Shown here piece after piece: positions 31,898-36,716 of a stretch of 36,716 bases of DNA. The notes under the pieces are model-generated. The model was not told where the DNA came from and made no database searches. It worked only from the letters and a program-made list of their open reading frames with translations. How positions within the stretch are numbered: position 1 is the first letter of the stretch; each line of letters begins with the position of its first letter. A program made the position numbers and the translations under genes. This DNA comes from JBELMB01 sp042088665 (GTDB taxonomy: Bacteria; Pseudomonadota; Alphaproteobacteria; Rhodobacterales; Rhodobacteraceae): the NCBI GenBank assembly GCA_042088665.1, contig JBELMB010000038.1, positions 1 through 36,716 on the forward strand. Reading direction: 5' to 3'.

Positions 31898-32683
31898 TCA
31901 GGCGGCGTTCTTGACGGCGCGTTTGGTCATCACCGCAGTGAGGTGGGCGCGGTAGGCGCCGGTGCCGTGCAGGTCAGAGATCATGCCCTCGCCCGGCAGC
32001 GACAGCCCGTCCAGCGCTTCGGGGGCAAAATTGGCCGTCAGCGCCGCCTCGGCCTCGGCCCAGCGGAACACGCCCTCTTCAGAGGCCCCGGTCACCGCAA
32101 CGCGCACGCCATCGGCCCCCTTCGACACAAAGACACCGACCAGCGCAAACCGCGAGGCAGGCTGTTCGAACTTCTCGTAGGCCGCCACCTGCGGCACCGG
32201 GAAACGCACCCCGGTCACGATCTCGCCTTCCTCCAGCGCCGTCGCGAACATGCCCTGGAAATAATCATCCGCCGCGATCTCGCGCGTGTTGGTCACGATC
32301 ACAGCCCCCGATCCCAACGCCGCCGCCGGGTAGCAGGCCGAGGGGTCGTTGTTGGCCAGCGACCCGCCGATGGTGCCGCGGTTGCGCACCGCCGGATCAC
32401 CGATATGCCCCGCCAGCGCCGCAAGCGCCGGAAACACACCCGCCTCCGCCGCCACCGTGGCATGGGTGGTGCCGCCACCGATGGTCAGCACGCCACCCTC
32501 GGCAGAGACGCCCTTCATCTCGTCGATGCCCGACAGGCTCACAAGCACCGAAGGGCTCGCAAGGCGCTGCTTGAGCGTCGGGATCAGCGTCTGCCCGCCA
32601 CCAAGAGGCTGGGCCTCGTCCTGGCCCAGGGCCGCCACCGCGTCGGCCAGGCTGCCGGGACGCACAATCTCAAAGGAATACAT
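31898..32683 (-). CDS. coxM: cox-type molybdenum hydroxylase FAD subunit
   Basis: 261 residues of the FAD-binding subunit of the xanthine oxidase/CO dehydrogenase family, which passes electrons from the iron-sulfur subunit to an acceptor. MYSFEIVRPGSLADAVAAL at the start, the FAD motifs GGGQTLIPTLKQRL and IGGSLANNDPSACYPAAAL, and RNRGTIGG are diagnostic. It begins at ATG 32681-32683 with GAGGAC upstream. It is a 230-bp hairpin-containing spacer downstream of coxL. Because the large subunit is form II, the name coxM states homology and not proven CO oxidation. Confidence 0.93.
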   Translation of the reverse strand: MYSFEIVRPGSLADAVAALGQDEAQPLGGGQTLIPTLKQRLASPSVLVSLSGIDEMKGVSAEGGVLTIGGGTTHATVAAEAGVFPALAALAGHIGDPAVRNRGTIGGSLANNDPSACYPAAALGSGAVIVTNTREIAADDYFQGMFATALEEGEIVTGVRFPVPQVAAYEKFEQPASRFALVGVFVSKGADGVRVAVTGASEEGVFRWAEAEAALTANFAPEALDGLSLPGEGMISDLHGTGAYRAHLTAVMTKRAVKNAA

Positions 32684-32811
32684 GGTCTTGTCCTCTTCAT
32701 CCGCCCAAAAGGCACCGTCTCAAGAAAGCTCACAAGGCGCAGTATAAACCGGCTTTGCGTGTTTCAGTACAGGCCTTCTGGCTTCTCTGTTTCAAAAATA
32801 CTCAATCCTGA

Positions 32812-32905
32812 ATGCACCCTCGGTGCATGTGGAACGCACATCATGTGCGACACGGAACCGACATCGGATGCCGTCTGGCGCGCGGAAGAAAGCCCCCGCG
32901 CGCCA
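32812..32905. promoter_or_regulatory. cluster of three hairpins between coxL and coxM
   Basis: ATGCACC-ctc-GGTGCAT (32812-32828), CGCACA-tca-TGTGCG (32835-32849) and TGGCGCGCGG-10 nt-CCGCGCGCCA (32876-32905) are three separate perfect inverted repeats, the last ending 7 bp before the coxL stop. They lie in the middle of a putative transcript and could affect mRNA processing or coxM level. Confidence 0.55.
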
Positions 32906-32912
32906 CGCATCC

Positions 32913-35285
32913 TCAGCCTTTCTGCATCGCCTCCCAGACGCGCCCCGGGGAGACCGGCATGTCGATATGCGTCACGTCATGGCCCCCCGATTGCAGCGCA
33001 TCGATCACCGCGTTCACCACCGTCGGCGGAGACCCGATGGCACCGGCCTCGCCACAGCCCTTCACACCCAGAGGGTTGTGCGTGCAGGGCGTCTGGCAGG
33101 AATGGTCCACCGTGTAGCTGTCGAGATCTGGCAGATCATCGGCCCGCGGCATGGCGTAATCCATGTAGGAGGCCGACAGGAGCTGACCGTTCTCGTCGTA
33201 GGCGCAATTCTCCAGCAGCGCCTGGCCAATGCCCTGCGCGATGCCGCCATGCACCTGGCCTTCGACGATCATCGGGTTGATCACATTGCCGAAGTCATCC
33301 GCCGAGACGAACTTCTCGATCTTCACCGCGCCGGTTTCCGGATCCACTTCCACCTCACAGGCATAGGCGCCTGCGGGATAGGTGAAGTTGGCCGGATCGT
33401 AGAACGCCGTCTCCTCAAGGCCCGGTTCGATCTCTTCCAGCGGATAGTTGTGCGGCACATAGGCCGCCAGCGTCACATCCCCCCAGGCAACCGACTTGTC
33501 GGTGCCCGCAACCGAGAACTGACCGTCCTTCAGTTCGATGTCGGCCTCGGCGGCCTCCAGCAGGTGAGAGGCGATCTTCTTCGCCTTGTTGATGATCTTC
33601 TCCGTGGCCCGCACCATCGCAGAGCCGCAGACCGCGATCGACCGCGACCCGTAGGTGCCCATGCCGAAGGGGATCTTCGACGTGTCGCCATGCACGATGT
33701 CGATCATCCCCTCGTCGATGCCCAGCATCTCTGCCACCACCTGCGGGAAGACCGTCTCGTGGCCCTGGCCGTGGCTGTGCGCGCCGACCATGACCGAGAT
33801 CGAGCCGGTGGCGTTCACCCGCACGGTCGCCGCATCATAGAGACCCGCACGCGCGCCCAGCTGACCCACCAGGTTCGACGGCGCGATGCCGCAGGCCTCG
33901 ATGAAGCAGTTCACACCGAGGCCGCGCAGCTTGCCGTTGGCCTCGCTCGCGGCGCGGCGGGCGGCAAAGCCCGGGATGTCCATCAGCTCTTCCATCTTGG
34001 CCATGGTGGCCTCGTAGTCGCCGGTGTCATAGACCACGGCCACGGGCGTCTCGTAGGGGAACTCCGAGATGAAGTTCTGCCGGCGCAGCGCAATCGGGTC
34101 GACACCCAGCTCGCGCGCGGCCTTGTCGATCACCCGCTCCAGCTGAAAGGTCGCCTCCGGGCGGCCAGCGCCGCGATAGGCGTCCACGGGCACGGTGGTC
34201 GTGAACACGGCCTTCACGTTCACCTGCACCGCGGGGGTGCGGTAGTTGCCCGCCATCAGCGTGCCATGCAGCCAGGTCGGCACCGAGGACGCAAAGGTCG
34301 ACAGGTAGGCGCCCATGTTGGCCTTGGTGTCGGTGCGCACGCCGACAAAGTTGTTCTCCGCGTCCAGCGCCAGTTCGATCTTCGTCACGTGATCGCGGCC
34401 ATGGGCATCCGACATGAACGCTTCGGAGCGCGTCGCTGTCCATTTGACCGGCCGGTTGATGGCCCGCGCCGCAAAGGTGCAGAAGGCTTCTTCGGCGTAG
34501 TGGAAGATCTTCGTGCCAAAGCCGCCGCCCACATCGGGCGCCACAACGCGCAGTTTATGCTCCGGGATGCCGAGGACGAAGGCGCCCATGAGCAGACGGA
34601 TCACATGCGGGTTCTGCGAAGTGGTGTAGAGCGTGCTCTCGTCGTTGGCGCGGGCATAGTCCCCCACCGCGACGCGCGGCTCCATCGGGTTGGCGACGAG
34701 GCGCTGGTTGATCAGCTCCAGCGTGGTCACATGGGCCGCCCCGGCAAAGGCCGCATCGGTCGTTTCCGTGTCCGTGCCGAACTGCCAGTCGTAACACAGG
34801 TTCGAGCTGAGATCGTCGTGCACCTTCGTGGCGCCCGCGTCCAGGGCGGCGCCCATGTCGACCACGGCCGGCAGCTCTTCGATGTCGAGCTCGATGGCCT
34901 CGGCGGCGCTGCGCGCTTGCTCGAGGCTGTCGGCCACCACGGCGGCGATCGGGTCACCGACGTGGCGCACCTTGCCGATGGCCAGAACCGGGTGGGCCGG
35001 CTCCTGCATGGGCTCGCCGTGCTTGTCGGTCACCTGCCAGCCGCAGGGCAGACCGCCCACGCCGTCAAAATCGGCGCCGGTGAAGATGCGCACGACGCCC
35101 GGCATGGCCGCCGCCGCGGCCGTATCGACCCCGTTGATCTTGCCATGCGCCACATCCGAGCGCAGGAAGTGCACATAGGCCTGGCCGTGCACGTTGATGT
35201 CATCGGTGTAATTGCCGGCACCGGTCAAGAAGCGCACGTCCTCACGACGCTTTGGGCTGGCACCTATGCCATGATCCTTCGGCAT
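32913..35285 (-). CDS. coxL: form II CO-dehydrogenase-like molybdenum hydroxylase large subunit
   Basis: 790 residues, the molybdopterin-cytosine-dinucleotide subunit. The active-site loop is DAYRGAGR (A369-R375, DNA 34161-34181), the form II signature; true aerobic CO dehydrogenases (form I) have AYXCSFR with a Cys. Other family segments are GRRREDVRFL-like residues near the N-terminus (KRREDVRFLTGAGNYTDD), DVGGGFGTK, and VGAHSHGQGHETVFPQ. The start ATG 35283-35285 has GGGAGGAG upstream. Form II enzymes probably hydroxylate other small molecules; some reports suggest weak CO use. The 650-bp spacer to coxS is filled with repeats. Confidence 0.94.
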   Translation of the reverse strand: MPKDHGIGASPKRREDVRFLTGAGNYTDDINVHGQAYVHFLRSDVAHGKINGVDTAAAAAMPGVVRIFTGADFDGVGGLPCGWQVTDKHGEPMQEPAHPVLAIGKVRHVGDPIAAVVADSLEQARSAAEAIELDIEELPAVVDMGAALDAGATKVHDDLSSNLCYDWQFGTDTETTDAAFAGAAHVTTLELINQRLVANPMEPRVAVGDYARANDESTLYTTSQNPHVIRLLMGAFVLGIPEHKLRVVAPDVGGGFGTKIFHYAEEAFCTFAARAINRPVKWTATRSEAFMSDAHGRDHVTKIELALDAENNFVGVRTDTKANMGAYLSTFASSVPTWLHGTLMAGNYRTPAVQVNVKAVFTTTVPVDAYRGAGRPEATFQLERVIDKAARELGVDPIALRRQNFISEFPYETPVAVVYDTGDYEATMAKMEELMDIPGFAARRAASEANGKLRGLGVNCFIEACGIAPSNLVGQLGARAGLYDAATVRVNATGSISVMVGAHSHGQGHETVFPQVVAEMLGIDEGMIDIVHGDTSKIPFGMGTYGSRSIAVCGSAMVRATEKIINKAKKIASHLLEAAEADIELKDGQFSVAGTDKSVAWGDVTLAAYVPHNYPLEEIEPGLEETAFYDPANFTYPAGAYACEVEVDPETGAVKIEKFVSADDFGNVINPMIVEGQVHGGIAQGIGQALLENCAYDENGQLLSASYMDYAMPRADDLPDLDSYTVDHSCQTPCTHNPLGVKGCGEAGAIGSPPTVVNAVIDALQSGGHDVTHIDMPVSPGRVWEAMQKG

Positions 35286-35305
35286 GTCTTTCTCCTCCCT
35301 TGGGG

Positions 35306-35325
35306 GCGCGGGGTGAACCCCGCGC
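35306..35325. repeat. REP-like palindrome, copy 1
   Basis: GCGCGGGGT-ga-ACCCCGCGC, a perfect 9-bp inverted repeat about 20 bp upstream of the coxL start. A near-identical copy lies at 35906-35925, just after coxS. Confidence 0.75.
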
Positions 35326-35905
35326 TACGATCCGTTTGGCTTGGGTGGCTGGCGAGGAGGTCCCCGCCGAACCGGGGGCGGGTTCGGCCCGCCGCGTCTG
35401 TGGTGCCCCGGCGCCGTCCGCGGCGCTCTGAAGGGCGTGGCGCCGTCACCGGCGCGTCTGAAAGGCGTCACGATGCGCGCCCCGTACGATGCACCCCGTA
35501 CGATGCGCCCTGTGTCCAGGGCGGCAGGACGCCCGGCATGGCCGGAACTGGCAAAGACGCCCGGGGGTCAATTGCCCCCGTCTGTGGTCCAGGGTCCGGG
35601 CGCCAAGGTCCGGGTGCCAGTGTCATGGCATCCGTGCTCTGGGGCCAGGGTCCTGGGGCCAGTGTCCTGAGACCAGTCATGGACCCGGTGTTCTGGACCC
35701 GTGCTCTGGCTCTGGCGCCGGTGCCTTGGACCCAATGGTCTGGACCCACCGCGCTGGCCCCCTCGTTCTGGACCAGAGCCCAAATCCGGGGCTCAAATCC
35801 GGGGCCCAAATCCGGCACCCAAACCAGGCGTCCCCGGTCCCAGCCCCGCTTGCCGACCCAAAGGCAGGTGACCCGCCCATGCGCCAGGGCGTGCAACGGC
35901 CCGTG

Positions 35906-35925
35906 GCGCGGGGTTGACCCCGCGC
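35906..35925. repeat. REP-like palindrome, copy 2
   Basis: GCGCGGGGT-tg-ACCCCGCGC, 10 bp after the coxS stop (minus strand). Same arms as copy 1; only the central two bases differ. Confidence 0.75.
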
Positions 35926-35935
35926 GCCGACCGGA

Positions 35936-36421
35936 TCACTCCGCCGCGACGCCTGCAACCTCCTGCCCCGACGCCGCAAGGATCGCCTTGACGATGTTGT
36001 GGTAGCCCGTGCACCGGCAGATGTTGCCCTCGAGATAATCCCGGACCTCCGCCTCCGAAGGCGTCGGGTTCTCCTTCAGCAGCGCCGCCGCAGACATCAC
36101 CATGCCCGGCGTGCAAAAACCGCACTGCAAGCCGTGATGATCCTGGAACGCCTGCTGGATCACCGACAGCGACCCATCCGCATTCGCCATGCCCTCGATC
36201 GTCGTCACCGCGGCCCCATCGGCCTCCGCAGCGAAGATCGTGCAGGCCTTGACCGCAGAGCCGTCCACATGCACCACGCAAGCGCCGCACTGGCTGGTGT
36301 CACAGCCAACATGGGTGCCCGTCAGCCGAAGCTCCTCGCGCAAAAATTCTGTCAGCAGCGTATTGCCCTTGACCGATTTGGTGACAGCCTTGCCGTTCAC
36401 CACCATCGAGACTTCCGTCAT
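35936..36421 (-). CDS. coxS: cox-type molybdenum hydroxylase iron-sulfur subunit
   Basis: 161 residues carrying two [2Fe-2S] clusters. The plant-ferredoxin-type site is GCDTSQCGACVVHVDG plus the Cys of VKACTIF; the second site is CGFCTPGMV and ICRCTGYHNIV. It passes electrons from the Mo site of CoxL to CoxM FAD. The start is ATG 36419-36421 with GAGGGAGGAAG upstream; the open frame extends further upstream into the repeat region but without support. Gene order coxS-coxL-coxM is seen among form II clusters. No coxD/E/F/G maturation genes are in the window, though they may lie to the right. Confidence 0.95.
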   Translation of the reverse strand: MTEVSMVVNGKAVTKSVKGNTLLTEFLREELRLTGTHVGCDTSQCGACVVHVDGSAVKACTIFAAEADGAAVTTIEGMANADGSLSVIQQAFQDHHGLQCGFCTPGMVMSAAALLKENPTPSEAEVRDYLEGNICRCTGYHNIVKAILAASGQEVAGVAAE

Positions 36422-36498
36422 GTCTTCCTCCCTCGACGTTATCCATTCACGCCCGGCGCTCTCCTGCACCCGACGCAGTTCGTGTCTTTCCTGATCGC

Positions 36499-36598
36499 AC
36501 GCCAGAAGCGTGGTCGTCATCTCACGCCAGAAGCGTGGTCATCATCTCACGCCAAAGGCGTGGTCATCATCAAGCGCCAGAAGCGTGGTCATTCCAAG
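36499..36598. repeat. 25-bp tandem repeat upstream of coxS, four units
   Basis: Units at 36499-36523, 36524-36548, 36549-36573 and 36574-36598, each starting acgccagaagcgtggtc or a close variant. The core ACGC-cagaa-GCGT is a small inverted repeat, so each unit could form a short hairpin. It lies about 80 bp upstream of coxS. Confidence 0.85.
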
Positions 36599-36662
36599 CG
36601 CCCGCGGCACAGTCTTTCCAAAGGCCCGTCCCGTTCTCCGCACCAAAGGCACTCTCATCCTC

Positions 36663-36716
36663 TGGCCCAATCCGTCACTGGCCCAATCCGTCACTGGCCC
36701 AATCCGTCACTGGCCC
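36663..36716. repeat. 16-bp tandem repeat running off the window end
   Basis: Three perfect units of tggcccaatccgtcac (36663-36678, 36679-36694, 36695-36710) and the first 6 bases of a fourth at the right edge. The array is cut by the end of the window, so its full size is unknown. Confidence 0.9.

Larger units (their letters stand above)
35286..35935. other. repeat- and palindrome-filled spacer between coxS and coxL
   Basis: 650 bp without a recognisable gene. Two near-identical palindromes, GCGCGGGGT-nn-ACCCCGCGC, occur at its two ends (35306-35325 and 35906-35925). Inside are a 14-bp direct repeat (ccgtacgatgc units near 35482-35508), GC-rich imperfect repeats near 35400-35470 (ggcgccgt.., gtctgaa..ggcgt), a GGGGG-tcaattg-CCCCC hairpin near 35565, and a degenerate array of units like 'gtcctgg', 'ttctggaccc' and 'caaatccgggg' from about 35590 to 35830. 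Open frames through it are artefacts. Confidence 0.65.

Noticed and set aside
32913..35285. True (form I) aerobic CO dehydrogenase
   Set aside because: The active-site loop is AYRGAGR and not AYXCSFR.
32823..36005. 1060-codon open frame antisense to coxL
   Set aside because: It mirrors coxL, which has full family motifs; the frame is rich in His and Arg as expected from a GC-rich complement, runs through repeats, and has no ribosome site.
36499..36716. Possible CRISPR array near the right edge
   Set aside because: Continuous 25-bp and 16-bp units without spacers.

Overview
The window is GC-rich alphaproteobacterial DNA, most likely from the Roseobacter group of the Rhodobacteraceae. The main support is a complex I (nuo) operon carrying lineage-type extra genes: DUF5337, Glu/Ala/Pro-rich proteins with a C-terminal helix-hairpin-helix domain, and a NuoE with the same C-terminal extension. 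TRAP transport genes and a form II cox-type molybdenum hydroxylase also fit. I ran no database search; family names come from visible motifs.

Layout. (1) 19-9383, minus strand: nuoA-B-C-(small membrane protein)-D-(membrane protein)-(lipoprotein)-(secreted protein)-E-(two HhH proteins)-(DUF5337)-F-(DUF3291). A CRP-type palindrome lies upstream of nuoA. (2) 9797-13963, minus strand: a small membrane protein, a 780-bp gene-poor stretch with 15-bp repeats, RNase D (rnd), and the overlapping purine genes purM-purN. (3) 14069-15541, plus strand: a membrane protein interrupted in frame by a perfect palindrome and a hexanucleotide repeat, then a CAU-anticodon tRNA that looks like tRNA-Ile2. (4) 16029-30572: a two-armed catabolic locus controlled by a GntR/HutC regulator. 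The minus arm is gntR-leuC-like-leuD-like-TRAP dctP/dctQ/dctM-Rieske oxygenase. The plus arm is tautomerase/SnoaL fusion-hyuB-hyuA-isochorismatase-fold protein-C-C lyase-FAD dehydrogenase, with nearly every junction overlapping. (5) 30886-31497: an unrecognised acidic protein with a terminator-like hairpin. (6) 31898-36421, minus strand: coxS-coxL-coxM of the form II type (AYRGAGR), split by repeat-filled spacers.

The catabolic locus is the most interesting part. Read as chemistry, it suggests uptake of a small carboxylate or cyclic amide, possible ATP-dependent ring opening or carboxylation (HyuAB), oxidation of a substituted succinate to the alkene (FAD enzyme), hydration (LeuCD-like), and retro-aldol cleavage (ICL/PEP-mutase superfamily, KRCGH motif). 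This resembles the last steps of dimethylmalate metabolism, but the combination with HyuAB, a Rieske oxygenase and a Cys-less isochorismatase-fold protein is not a pathway I recognise. The substrate is unknown.

A second theme is short tandem repeats and palindromes. At least five unrelated arrays (6, 15, 16, 24 and 25 bp periods) occur, mostly between genes but once inside a reading frame.
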